Of a DNA stretch of 64,000 nucleotides, positions 23,415 to 31,533 are shown piece after piece. Under the pieces are notes generated by a model. The model saw only the letters and a list, made by a program, of their open reading frames with translations, searched no databases and had not been told where the DNA came from. The translations under genes and the position numbers were made by a program. Position 1 is the stretch's first letter, and each line of letters opens with the position of its first letter. The DNA comes from DASUVM01 sp963704675 (GTDB lineage Bacteria > Patescibacteriota > Saccharimonadia > Saccharimonadales > Saccharimonadaceae): positions 124,001-188,000 of the forward strand of contig OY969928.1 of the NCBI GenBank assembly GCA_963704675.1. Direction: 5' to 3'.

Positions 23415-24620
23415 ATGAAGAACTATCGTTCGTCAGGTGAGGCTTTTCCGGATGTTGCGTGGGAGACAGCCTGGAGGGCAAATCAAGCATTCGACGAATT
23501 ACAGGATGCCGAAATTAAAATAGCATATTTGGGGACGGCTACCTTAAAGATAGTTGAACGTCATGAGGGCAGTTCGTATAATGAGACCGACCTTGAGAAT
23601 ACGCGCCAAAAAGCAAGAGAGAACTTCGATAGTTTTAATCATATCGCAACTATAGCGATGGAAGCTTGCGGGGATTTCTTTAAACAGATGCACAAAAAAC
23701 CATCCCTTGAAACTGCTGCGCACGCCGATACTCCTCTATTAGAGACCGTGCAAGACGCGCCATTGCGGCCGCTGAGTGGGCTGAGCGCATTCGCTCAAAG
23801 AACTGATAAAAACCTCACTGGTTTTACGCGGTGGTTTAATGGCTTACGCCGGAATGCGCAGCGTATAGCGCTTCGGAAAGATAATAGCTATGAACTGACA
23901 ATTTTTAACAAAACAAGTGAGTTCATTATTCTAACTTCTCAAGCAGGCGAGGAGTACTTTGATATTAATAACTTACGTACAGCCGTAGATTATTGGGAGG
24001 CTTGCACCGCCAAGAGCCAGCAGCCGGATGGTTTTAGTAAAGAAACTGCTAATCTCGTAAAGGGGTATCTTCGCGGTACATCGGTCACGCCTGACAATTC
24101 TTCAGAACAAGATGATCTCGTACCTCTATCAAGTTACGAGATGGATCAACTAATAGTTAAAGAGCTTCCCTTGGTCAAACAGCTTTTAGATGAGGTGCAA
24201 GTAGGCGATGAGAAGCTTCATGTTGTGACACACCAGTCACTCCAACGCTTTGCGGTTACAAGGGGTTACCGGCCATCACAGACAGCTGGTTTTGCAAAGT
24301 TTTTTTCTGAAATGGCCTCGTATGTTATGCCGAATCCGGCGCGTGATAATACGAATATTGTCCGCAGGTACAATGATGTGCTTGTACTTGCGAAAACATA
24401 CTCTTACGCTCAAGGAGTAAATAAAACGAAAGTAAAGCTATGGGGCTTTGATCCTCACTTTTTTGTAGAATTTAACACATTTATGGCTCAAAGTATCAGT
24501 CTTCGCCGGCAAATAGCTCACCAACCCTACAAAAGACGGAAGGTTATTGAAGATTATCTCGTGACATTAGAGGAATTACTCAGTACGAACGAGCCCTTTG
24601 CCAGACCGGAGGAGGAATAA
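23415..24620 (+). CDS. Hypothetical protein, 401 aa
   Basis: No family recognised. A soluble, mainly helical protein with no signal peptide or membrane segment. Two halves can be told apart: residues 1-150 are charged and helical; residues 150-400 contain aromatic-rich helices (RTAVDYWEACTAKSQQPDGF, LRRQIAHQPYKRRKVIEDY). The start ATG 23415 lies close after TTGTTAAT with no Shine-Dalgarno, in line with short or absent leaders elsewhere. Divergent from the 22889 gene across only 40 nt, so both promoters overlap. Confidence 0.7.
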   Translation: MKNYRSSGEAFPDVAWETAWRANQAFDELQDAEIKIAYLGTATLKIVERHEGSSYNETDLENTRQKARENFDSFNHIATIAMEACGDFFKQMHKKPSLETAAHADTPLLETVQDAPLRPLSGLSAFAQRTDKNLTGFTRWFNGLRRNAQRIALRKDNSYELTIFNKTSEFIILTSQAGEEYFDINNLRTAVDYWEACTAKSQQPDGFSKETANLVKGYLRGTSVTPDNSSEQDDLVPLSSYEMDQLIVKELPLVKQLLDEVQVGDEKLHVVTHQSLQRFAVTRGYRPSQTAGFAKFFSEMASYVMPNPARDNTNIVRRYNDVLVLAKTYSYAQGVNKTKVKLWGFDPHFFVEFNTFMAQSISLRRQIAHQPYKRRKVIEDYLVTLEELLSTNEPFARPEEE

Positions 24621-24689
24621 CTTCTATTGAAAGTAAGTAAGGTTGTGCTATAATTTAGTGTAATTGTCTAATAAACTAACGAGAGAACT

Positions 24690-25214
24690 ATGTTTGCATT
24701 AATCAAAAAAGTTGAAGAAGCTCACCTGAAAAAGAAGGTAGTTGATGTTCGCAGTGGCGATACTGTCCGAGTACACCAAAAGATTAAAGAAGGTAATAAA
24801 GAACGTGTTCAGGTGTTTGAGGGTGTCGTTATTCGCACAAGCCGTAAAAATAGCCTTTCTAACGCTATCACGGTTCGTCGTATTGCTAGCGGTGTTGGCG
24901 TAGAAAAAACCTACTTACTGCATAGCCCGCTCGTTTTGAAAGTCGAAGTTGTTAAACGCAGTAAAGTCCGTCGCAACTACCTTACTTATTTGCGTGCTCG
25001 TAGTGGTAAGTCGGCGCGTTTGGCTGGTGTTGAATTCGATCGCGCAAAAGTGAATGATGTTGTCGATAAAGAGGCCGAGGCAGAGCTAGAGCACATAAAA
25101 GAAGAAACTGCCGCTAAGGCAGAGGCTGAGGCTGAGAAAAAAGAAGTCGTTGAGGCTAAGCTTGAGGCGAAAGCTGCCGAAGTTGCCGCACGCCACGAAG
25201 AAACCAAAGAATAA
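24690..25214 (+). CDS. rplS: 50S ribosomal protein L19 with Ala/Glu/Lys tail
   Basis: Sits at the 30S-50S interface of the ribosome. The first ~110 residues are canonical L19 (SGDTVRVHQKIKEGNKERVQ, VFEGVVIRTS, GVGVEKTYLLHSPLV, VEVVKRSKVRRNYLTYLR). They are followed by about 60 extra residues of low-complexity Ala, Glu and Lys (EAEAELEHIKEETAAKAEAE) that should form a single charged helix and are absent from ordinary 115-aa L19. TATAAT (24649-24654) and GAGAG before ATG 24690 mark the promoter and ribosome site. A strong terminator follows, so it is monocistronic although rnhB is next. Confidence 0.97.
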   Translation: MFALIKKVEEAHLKKKVVDVRSGDTVRVHQKIKEGNKERVQVFEGVVIRTSRKNSLSNAITVRRIASGVGVEKTYLLHSPLVLKVEVVKRSKVRRNYLTYLRARSGKSARLAGVEFDRAKVNDVVDKEAEAELEHIKEETAAKAEAEAEKKEVVEAKLEAKAAEVAARHEETKE

Positions 25215-25227
25215 AACTCTTGTTTCC

Positions 25228-25260
25228 AACAAAAGCACCGTATTTAGCGGTGTTTTTGTT
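25228..25260 (+). terminator. Intrinsic terminator of rplS
   Basis: AACAAAAGCACCG pairs with CGGTGTTTTTGTT around a short loop, with the U-run in the 3' arm. Confidence 0.85.
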
Positions 25261-25269
25261 ATGCTGTAG

Positions 25270-26226
25270 ATGATGATTATTGGAGTTGATGAAGTTGGCC
25301 GGGGCTCATTAGCGGGCCCGCTCGTAATGGGGGCAGTTGCTATTGCACCCGGCGCCATTAAAGGTCTTAAGGACAGTAAACTTTTAAGTGCAAAACAGCG
25401 ATTTGAATTTGCAGGCCTTATTCGTTTGCAAGCTTCATGGATCGGTATTGGATGGGTCAATGCTGGCATGATCGATCGAATTGGCCTTGGTGCAGCCCTA
25501 AGGTTGGCGGCTGAGCGAGCAGTGGCTGGTGCTAGCGATGAGCATGAAATTATTATTGACGGGAGTATCAAGCTGCTTGATCGGCCAAATGTTTCGGTCT
25601 TGCCTAAAGCCGACCAACTTATACCAGCCGTTTCGGCAGCCTCGATCATTGCGAAAGTTGCGAGAGACAGTTATATGCATACTGTTGATGCAGTTTTTCC
25701 GGCATATGGATTCAAAAGCCATGTCGGCTATGCAACGCCACATCATCGCCAGATGCTTGTGAAGCATGGCCCATCACCGCTGCATCGTGTCTGTTTTGCA
25801 CCCGTTAAAGAGCAGCTGGGTGAGGCGGCTATTGTTACTGAACGTCCATTGACGAGCGGAGCCTGGGCTGAGGCGATTGCTGCAGAATATCTTGAGAATC
25901 ATGGTTTTAACGTACTTGAACGCAATTGGAAGACGCGATTTTGCGAGATTGATATTATTGCCGAAAAAGCCGGGAAACTCTACTTCACAGAAGTAAAATA
26001 TCGCAAAAACATCAGCGCAGGTGCTGGTTTAGACTATATTACACCCACTAAACAGCACCAGATGATCTTTGCCGCAAGATCATGGGTACATAAAACACGC
26101 TTTGGCGGAGAGTTTAGCCTGGCGGCACTTGAAGTTTCTGGTCGTGAATTTAAGGTGACGTCATTCTTGTCAGATATTGGCGAAGTGTTTGTTCGTCCCG
26201 CTCAAACCAGGCGGTTCGAGCTATAA
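25270..26226 (+). CDS. rnhB: Fusion of ribonuclease HII and a YraN-type nuclease domain
   Basis: 318 aa. Residues 1-180 are RNase HII, which removes ribonucleotides and RNA from DNA hybrids: GVDEVGRGSLAGP (catalytic Asp-Glu), IIDGSIKLLD, KADQLIPAVSAASIIAKVAR and the terminal Asp/Tyr region are intact. Residues about 195-300 form a YraN/UPF0102 domain with the restriction-like core: GAWAEAIAAEYLENHGFNVL, then CEIDIIAEKAGKLYFTEVKY, the E..ID..EVK nuclease motif. In most bacteria rnhB and yraN are adjacent separate genes; here they are one frame. ATG 25273 lies seven bases after TATGCT. The end overlaps the convergent aminopeptidase gene by 77 bp. Confidence 0.93.
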   Translation: MMIIGVDEVGRGSLAGPLVMGAVAIAPGAIKGLKDSKLLSAKQRFEFAGLIRLQASWIGIGWVNAGMIDRIGLGAALRLAAERAVAGASDEHEIIIDGSIKLLDRPNVSVLPKADQLIPAVSAASIIAKVARDSYMHTVDAVFPAYGFKSHVGYATPHHRQMLVKHGPSPLHRVCFAPVKEQLGEAAIVTERPLTSGAWAEAIAAEYLENHGFNVLERNWKTRFCEIDIIAEKAGKLYFTEVKYRKNISAGAGLDYITPTKQHQMIFAARSWVHKTRFGGEFSLAALEVSGREFKVTSFLSDIGEVFVRPAQTRRFEL

Positions 26227-28687
26227 TTTCTTCTCTGCCTACTTCAATAGCGCGACGGAGAGCTGTCTCTTTTTTCTTAGGTTCAAAGAAGGCGTTATAT
26301 GATTCAAGCCAATGCTTACCAGTCAGTGCACTCGCAGCATAACGCGGAAAATGATCAAGCGAACGGTCGCTGCCAAATTGTTCGTGTAGCCACTGCCAAT
26401 TATCTACCATCCATTGCCAGGCAAATTTGCGAGCATCATTTTTGCGAATAAGATAGACAAACCAAAAAGTAGTATCTTGCAGGCGTACAATTGACGTATC
26501 TTTCATATGTGAAAGCAACATATGTATAACATCAAGATTACGCGTTGCCGACATGCCGGCTGTGATATTATGACGTTCTTCGGCAAAAGTAGTGTGCTTA
26601 TAAAGCGATATGAGTTTCTCATAAGCTTCTTCGCCATTCCAGCGGGCACCAGCGCTATAAATAATGCCGCGAGTTTCAGTTGGCAGATCACCCGGGGTTT
26701 TAAAACGGTGAAATTCACTCAATGCGAACTCGAGCGCTTCAGGGTGCTCCGCCCAAACAGCAAGACTAAAGATAGTAGCGCGAAGCTTTGTTACTTCTTC
26801 GCTATCAGTTTTAGAAAACGTATGGCCAAGCCGCCCATAGTTATCATCAATGAGTTTCAGTACAAGCTGTTTAAGCCCGGCTTCGGCAGCAGGGTCATGC
26901 TCAATAAAACGCCTGGCATCGCTGACCACAAGTGAAATCGTATCCCAGACGGCATTACGATCTTCATTTTCATAGCCGCGCATAAGTTCAAGCACGTCGG
27001 TCAAATGTTGTTCGCCCGCCCGAGCTAATAGCGTTCCTTCGCTCAGCAATCGTAAGCGGTCAACTGGTTCATAGGCCCGCTTGGCAATTTGATCGCGAAT
27101 AAAGTCACGATGATCTTTTTGCTCGTACTTTGTAACGAATAAACTTTTACCGCCCTTATTAAAGAGCCGAGGATTTTCCGACGACGTCATAAGTTTTGTT
27201 TCGCGTTTTTCGAGTAATTCTAAATTAATCGAAGGCTCAGCAAGCAGAGGTATGGGCCAGAGCGATTCATGATCGTTGCCGTTTAAAAGTAATCGCTTTT
27301 GCGAAAGCTTAATCTCAGTACCGTTCTGGTTAACGCTCACAAGCGGATAGCCTGGTTTTTCAAGCCAAGCATGCATAAAATCTTTAATATCTTTATGTGC
27401 AACGTCAGCAAATGCCGCCCATAAATCATCACCGGTCGTGTTGCTGTAATGGTGCCGAGAGAAATAAACCCGCAACCCATCACGAAAAGCACCGTCGCCT
27501 ATGTAAGCTCGCAGCATGTTAAGCACGTTGGCGCCTTTGGCATAGACAATGGCGGGGTCAAATAAAGTACTAATTTCATCGGGGTGGTGAACATCAGTTT
27601 TAATGGCTTGGACACTTGTAAGGATATCGCGGCGGAGTGCAACAACTGTATCGTGCGAAGCAAAGTCGAGCGCGGCGTTCCAATCTGGATGCAAATGGTC
27701 GATAGCGATAACTTCCATTAGACTCGCAAAACTCTCATTTAACCATAGGTCATCCCACCACCTCATGGTAACTAAGTTGCCAAACCATTGATGTGAGAGT
27801 TCGTGAGCAATAACGGATGCAATATAATGCCTGGAGCTGACACTTGTATGGGCGGGGTCAGCAAGCAAAGCGACTTCTCGATAAGTAATAAGTCCCCAGT
27901 TTTCCATTGCACCGGCTGAAAAGTCAGGCAGGGCGACGTGATCTGATTTTGGAAGCGGATAAGGAGTGTCGAAATACTCATTAAAAAATTCAATAGTACG
28001 CACTGCAAAATCTAGTGAAAAATCAAGGCTTTCTGATGATTGTGCCGGTGTTGCCCAACTGCGGACGATAACACCATCTTTAGTTCGGGCCTCTTTGTGT
28101 TGCAATTCACCGGCAACAAAAGCTAGTAAGTATGTACTCATCTTTGGCGATGTCTCAAAAACGGTTGTTAGTTGCTCGTTGGTTTTGTCTTGCGAAGCTA
28201 TCGGCATATTACCCAATACTTCAACACCCACCTCAGTGACAAGGGTGAGATCAAAAGTTGCTTTTGCTTCTGGCTCGTCAACACAAGGAAAGACCTCGCG
28301 GGCATGATGACTTTCAAATTGTGTTGCCAGAAGCTCTTTTTTTGTACCATTATGCTGGTAGTAACAGGGGTAAAGACCATGCATAGGGTCGGTAATGGTT
28401 CCGCTAAAAGTAAGTTTAATCGTATGCTCGCCCTTAGCAAGCTCTTGCTTTGATTGAATGCGAATCTCGTCATCTTCACTAATCACGATATTTGCTTCAT
28501 GATTGTTAATCATGGCCTGGCTAATGGTTAATTTTTTAGCATGTAAGGGTATAAAAGTTTGTGCTTCGGCGAGAGAGCCAGTGATAGTCACTTCACCCTT
28601 AAAGCTACGCTCGGCTCGTTGAAGATTTAAGAGTAAGTCATATGTTTTTGGCTGAAAAATTTTATATAAACGATTAACTATTTGCAT
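26150..28687 (-). CDS. M1-family zinc aminopeptidase
   Basis: Releases N-terminal amino acids from peptides; cytoplasmic, since there is no signal peptide. 845 aa, matching the aminopeptidase N / tricorn-interacting factor group. The substrate-anchoring GAMENWG (about residue 260) and the zinc site HELSHQWFG with the downstream Glu in NESFAS (about 292-320) are complete. An ERAP1-like C-terminal helical domain follows from about residue 520. Preceded by GATACT seven bases from the ATG. Peptide use fits an organism that scavenges amino acids. Its 3' end overlaps the rnhB fusion on the other strand. Confidence 0.96.
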   Translation of the reverse strand: MQIVNRLYKIFQPKTYDLLLNLQRAERSFKGEVTITGSLAEAQTFIPLHAKKLTISQAMINNHEANIVISEDDEIRIQSKQELAKGEHTIKLTFSGTITDPMHGLYPCYYQHNGTKKELLATQFESHHAREVFPCVDEPEAKATFDLTLVTEVGVEVLGNMPIASQDKTNEQLTTVFETSPKMSTYLLAFVAGELQHKEARTKDGVIVRSWATPAQSSESLDFSLDFAVRTIEFFNEYFDTPYPLPKSDHVALPDFSAGAMENWGLITYREVALLADPAHTSVSSRHYIASVIAHELSHQWFGNLVTMRWWDDLWLNESFASLMEVIAIDHLHPDWNAALDFASHDTVVALRRDILTSVQAIKTDVHHPDEISTLFDPAIVYAKGANVLNMLRAYIGDGAFRDGLRVYFSRHHYSNTTGDDLWAAFADVAHKDIKDFMHAWLEKPGYPLVSVNQNGTEIKLSQKRLLLNGNDHESLWPIPLLAEPSINLELLEKRETKLMTSSENPRLFNKGGKSLFVTKYEQKDHRDFIRDQIAKRAYEPVDRLRLLSEGTLLARAGEQHLTDVLELMRGYENEDRNAVWDTISLVVSDARRFIEHDPAAEAGLKQLVLKLIDDNYGRLGHTFSKTDSEEVTKLRATIFSLAVWAEHPEALEFALSEFHRFKTPGDLPTETRGIIYSAGARWNGEEAYEKLISLYKHTTFAEERHNITAGMSATRNLDVIHMLLSHMKDTSIVRLQDTTFWFVYLIRKNDARKFAWQWMVDNWQWLHEQFGSDRSLDHFPRYAASALTGKHWLESYNAFFEPKKKETALRRAIEVGREEIIARTAWFERDEQTLRQYLTRMTSP

Positions 28688-28733
28688 ATCAATCAGTATC
28701 TGTTATTTTTATGTAGCTGGCAAGCTGAAATAT

Positions 28734-29702
28734 ATGACAGAAAGAAATAACTACCCCCCACAATCATTAGCAGAACGTGTTTTTGGCGTAAAAGACCGCA
28801 GCCGCGGCTCTCTTGTATTGGCTCATTATGCACTTACTGGAGAAATTACTACTCCGGAGAGCTTCTTTGCTGAGACCGAGCGGCTCATTAACTATATTAA
28901 GGATAGCCTAGAGGGTGACGATACAGAGAATGCTATTTATAAAGCAGATGTCGAAAAAGTTGAAAAAGGTGTCGCGGCTATTATTATACGGCAGATTTTT
29001 ACTGAATCAAAGGTAAAAGGCTACAATAACGTTCTGTCTAGCTGGCCATTATATCAACAATTGTATGAACGATTTGTTGATAGAAAAGAAGTAGTCGACG
29101 AAACGAAAAACAAAGTTCTATTAGTAGGTTCTGCAACAAGTCTTTCATCGCAGGCCTTTAAGGCGCTAGCAAGCGATGTCTACGGCTCAGACCAAGCGTA
29201 TATTATTGATATGAGCGCGAGTGATTCTAAAAGACGGCCTAATGAACTTGTGCTTGGAGATGGGCTTCATGTTCCTTGTCAAAATTCCACGATGCGAATT
29301 GCTCAAACGAATTTACTTATCCATATGCTAAGAGGTTCCGGGAGAGAAGTAGCTACCGAAGAAGATCAAGAATATGCGAATATGAGCCGGCTTTTTAGTG
29401 AAATTTTTCGTGTTCTTCAAGATGGCGGTCATTTGCTGATGCGTGAAGTACCGCCCCGGCTTGATTACAAAGACAAAACTTTCACTTCTAATTATAACCG
29501 GTTGCGCATTACGGTCTTTAAGCAAGCATTGTTCGACAGGCTAAATGAGGCAGGTTTTACCAACATTGCTCTTACGCCCGTATGGGCACCAAAATACCCC
29601 GATTATCTTTTTGACCCTTCACGCTCTTTTAAGAGTCACTCCATGACGCTTCATCCAACCTCAGTGGGCGTATATGCCAAAAAACCTGCTATTGAGGCTT
29701 GA
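28734..29702 (+). CDS. Putative SAM-dependent methyltransferase-like protein
   Basis: 322 aa. Residues 1-110 are helical and unassigned. The C-terminal two thirds follow the class I methyltransferase order: strand and loop KVLLVGSATSLSSQAF (motif I position, but lacking the usual GxGxG), an acidic strand end IIDMSAS, the LVLGDGLHVPC motif, then EIFRVLQDGGHLLMREV, which is the typical post-motif beta-strand of the fold. Substrate unknown. The degenerate glycine loop leaves open a non-catalytic role. Single gene, divergent from the aminopeptidase, closed by a terminator before nusA. Confidence 0.6.
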   Translation: MTERNNYPPQSLAERVFGVKDRSRGSLVLAHYALTGEITTPESFFAETERLINYIKDSLEGDDTENAIYKADVEKVEKGVAAIIIRQIFTESKVKGYNNVLSSWPLYQQLYERFVDRKEVVDETKNKVLLVGSATSLSSQAFKALASDVYGSDQAYIIDMSASDSKRRPNELVLGDGLHVPCQNSTMRIAQTNLLIHMLRGSGREVATEEDQEYANMSRLFSEIFRVLQDGGHLLMREVPPRLDYKDKTFTSNYNRLRITVFKQALFDRLNEAGFTNIALTPVWAPKYPDYLFDPSRSFKSHSMTLHPTSVGVYAKKPAIEA

Positions 29703-29739
29703 TGAATAAAAAGTAGTATGTTACTCTAAAGTCAGTAAG

Positions 29740-29763
29740 CCGGCCGGAAGGTCGGATTTTTTT
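29740..29763 (+). terminator. Intrinsic terminator before nusA
   Basis: CCGGCC-ggaa-GGTCGG (one G-T pair, GNRA-type tetraloop) followed by ATTTTTTT. Confidence 0.85.
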
Positions 29764-29795
29764 GTAAGATGACAGAATAAATTGAAAGGAAAAAC

Positions 29796-30926
29796 ATGTT
29801 CGACTCTATCGATTTAAAACAATTAGCACTGGCAATTCGTACCATTGCCGAAGAAAAGAATCTGCCAGAAGAAATGGTACATGAAATTCTAGAGCAAGCA
29901 ATTGCAGCCGCCTGGCGTCGTGACCACGGTGATCGCGAGCAAGAGGTACGTGCAATTATGAACCCGAGCACTGGCGAAGTTACCGTTTACATCGTTAAAG
30001 AGGTTGCCCAGGAAGTTGAGAATCAATCAACGCAAATCTCACTCGAAGAAGCTCAAAAGATCGATGCAAAAGCGCACATTGGCGGAACGGTTGAGCTAAC
30101 CGAAAAGCCAACCAGCTTTGGTCGCGTAGCTGCACAGACAGCCAAGCAAGTAGTGCTTCAAAAATTGCGCGAGGCTGAACGCGAAGTAGTATTAAATGAA
30201 TTTGAGGATAAGATTGGTACCGTCGTTAACGGAACCGTTCAGCGCGTTGAGCCGCGTGTTGTTCGTGTTGAGCTTGGTAAGGGTTCGGGTATTATGCCAG
30301 CCAGTGAGCAGATTCCTGGTGAATACTATGGAATCGGCAGCCGCATAAAAGTGCTTATTAAGGATGTTGAACGCGGTACGCGAGGCCCACAGCTTATCTT
30401 GAGCCGAGCCAATGAAGCATTTATTGAATACCTCTTTCGTCAAGAGGTGCCTGAAATGGCGAATGGCGCCGTTGAAATTAAAGCACTTGCTCGTGAAGCT
30501 GGTAAGCGCACGAAGATCGCCGTTTATTCAACCGTACCAGGCGTAGATCCTGTCGGTACCTTTGTGGGCGGCCACGGCACACGCGTACAATCAGTTATGA
30601 ATGAAATCGGCGATCAAGAAAAGGTCGATATCATTACATTCAGTGAGAATCCCGAAGAGTTTATTCGTAATGCGCTTAGTCCAGCTGAAATTTCTAGCAT
30701 TGCCATTGATGAAGGGGCTAAGCGTGCTAAGGTTGCGGTGCCTCAAGACCAACTCTCGATCGCGATCGGCCGTGGCGGGCAAAATGTACGCCTTGCAAGT
30801 AAGCTAACCGGTTATGAACTTGACATTGAAGCTAGTGAGGCAGTGCAAGCTGCGACTCAGCCAAAGCAGCGCAAGAATGTTGAAGACTCTTTACTCAACG
30901 CCGTTGAAGAGCAAACTAAAAAGTAA
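29796..30926 (+). CDS. nusA: Transcription termination/antitermination factor NusA
   Basis: Binds RNA polymerase and nascent RNA; controls pausing, termination and antitermination. 376 aa, the short form. N-terminal polymerase-binding domain (residues 1-125), S1 domain (GTVVNGTVQRVEPRVVRVEL, about 140-200) and two KH domains (VGTFVGGHGTRVQSVMNEIG, about 250; LSIAIGRGGQNVRLASKLTG, about 320). The C-terminal acidic repeats of proteobacterial NusA are absent, as is usual outside that group. AAAGGA precedes ATG 29796. The usual rimP partner upstream and infB downstream are missing here; instead two small unknown genes follow within 200 nt. Confidence 0.97.
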   Translation: MFDSIDLKQLALAIRTIAEEKNLPEEMVHEILEQAIAAAWRRDHGDREQEVRAIMNPSTGEVTVYIVKEVAQEVENQSTQISLEEAQKIDAKAHIGGTVELTEKPTSFGRVAAQTAKQVVLQKLREAEREVVLNEFEDKIGTVVNGTVQRVEPRVVRVELGKGSGIMPASEQIPGEYYGIGSRIKVLIKDVERGTRGPQLILSRANEAFIEYLFRQEVPEMANGAVEIKALAREAGKRTKIAVYSTVPGVDPVGTFVGGHGTRVQSVMNEIGDQEKVDIITFSENPEEFIRNALSPAEISSIAIDEGAKRAKVAVPQDQLSIAIGRGGQNVRLASKLTGYELDIEASEAVQAATQPKQRKNVEDSLLNAVEEQTKK

Positions 30927-30935
30927 TTTAGAGAC

Positions 30936-31106
30936 ATGGAGCCTTTATCGCCTGAAGTAAGGCGCAATGTTGTACTAAGCATACCGCGTTATGTTTTCGA
31001 AGATGGTAAGTATCAAAACCGTAAATTAAACATTCTGACTGATAACGATATTCCTCCTATGGGCCCTGCGTCGCCTATATTAGACGAACAGATACCTCCT
31101 GGGTAA
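30936..31106 (+). CDS. Small hypothetical protein, 56 aa, behind nusA
   Basis: ATG 30936 lies ten bases after the nusA stop and the frame runs to TAA at 31104. The peptide is Pro-rich at its end (NDIPPMGPASPILDEQIPP) with a basic, strand-like N-terminal half (VRRNVVLSIPRYVFEDGKYQ). No family is recognised and the Shine-Dalgarno is weak, but spacing on both sides (ten bases from nusA, four to the next ATG) suggests a real operon member. Confidence 0.5.
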   Translation: MEPLSPEVRRNVVLSIPRYVFEDGKYQNRKLNILTDNDIPPMGPASPILDEQIPPG

Positions 31107-31110
31107 CAGC

Positions 31111-31422
31111 ATGTCAAAACGCGTCATATTACTTTTAGATGGACAAGTGGTTCCGATATTCTACGGCATACACAAAGACATAAAACCTCAAACAGGAGCT
31201 TTTGAAAGACTGAGCGGTGCAGTCATCGCTGCCTTTGGCTGGGCTCTGCAAACACCAGACTTTGCCGATGTTAAAAGGAGAGCGACCGATGATGATGACC
31301 GTAGCGAAGCAATCGGTGCGATTTTTGCTTATGCGCTATACGATGGTCTTAGCGAAGAAGAAGTACCAGTCTGTTATAATACCGCCTATTTAGATACAAA
31401 ATCTGAGCAAACACTTAATTAG
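31111..31422 (+). CDS. Hypothetical protein, 103 aa
   Basis: Starts at ATG 31111, five bases after the small 30936 frame, so probably the third gene of the nusA operon. Soluble; hydrophobic strand VILLLDGQVVPIFYGI at the N-terminus, then a helical region (GAVIAAFGWALQ) and an acidic stretch. No family recognised. Its stop codon lies within the first arm of the CIRCE operator of the next gene. Confidence 0.6.
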   Translation: MSKRVILLLDGQVVPIFYGIHKDIKPQTGAFERLSGAVIAAFGWALQTPDFADVKRRATDDDDRSEAIGAIFAYALYDGLSEEEVPVCYNTAYLDTKSEQTLN

Positions 31423-31456
31423 CACTCTTGACTTGAGAGTGCTAGTTTTTTATACT
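31419..31456 (+). promoter_or_regulatory. CIRCE operator with embedded promoter for clpC
   Basis: TTAGCACTC (31419-31427), nine-base spacer, GAGTGCTAG (31437-31445): the inverted repeat bound by the HrcA heat-shock repressor. The spacer contains TTGACT (31428-31433) as the -35 box, followed after 17 bases by TATACT (31451-31456). Bound HrcA would thus block the promoter directly. Leader to the ATG is about 70 nt. Confidence 0.93.
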
Positions 31457-31533
31457 AAAAATTGCCCTACCTGTCATGGTTAAAACAACTAAAACAGGCT
31501 TTTAAAAGAAGGTGAAAGTGAGTTATAGTAAAT

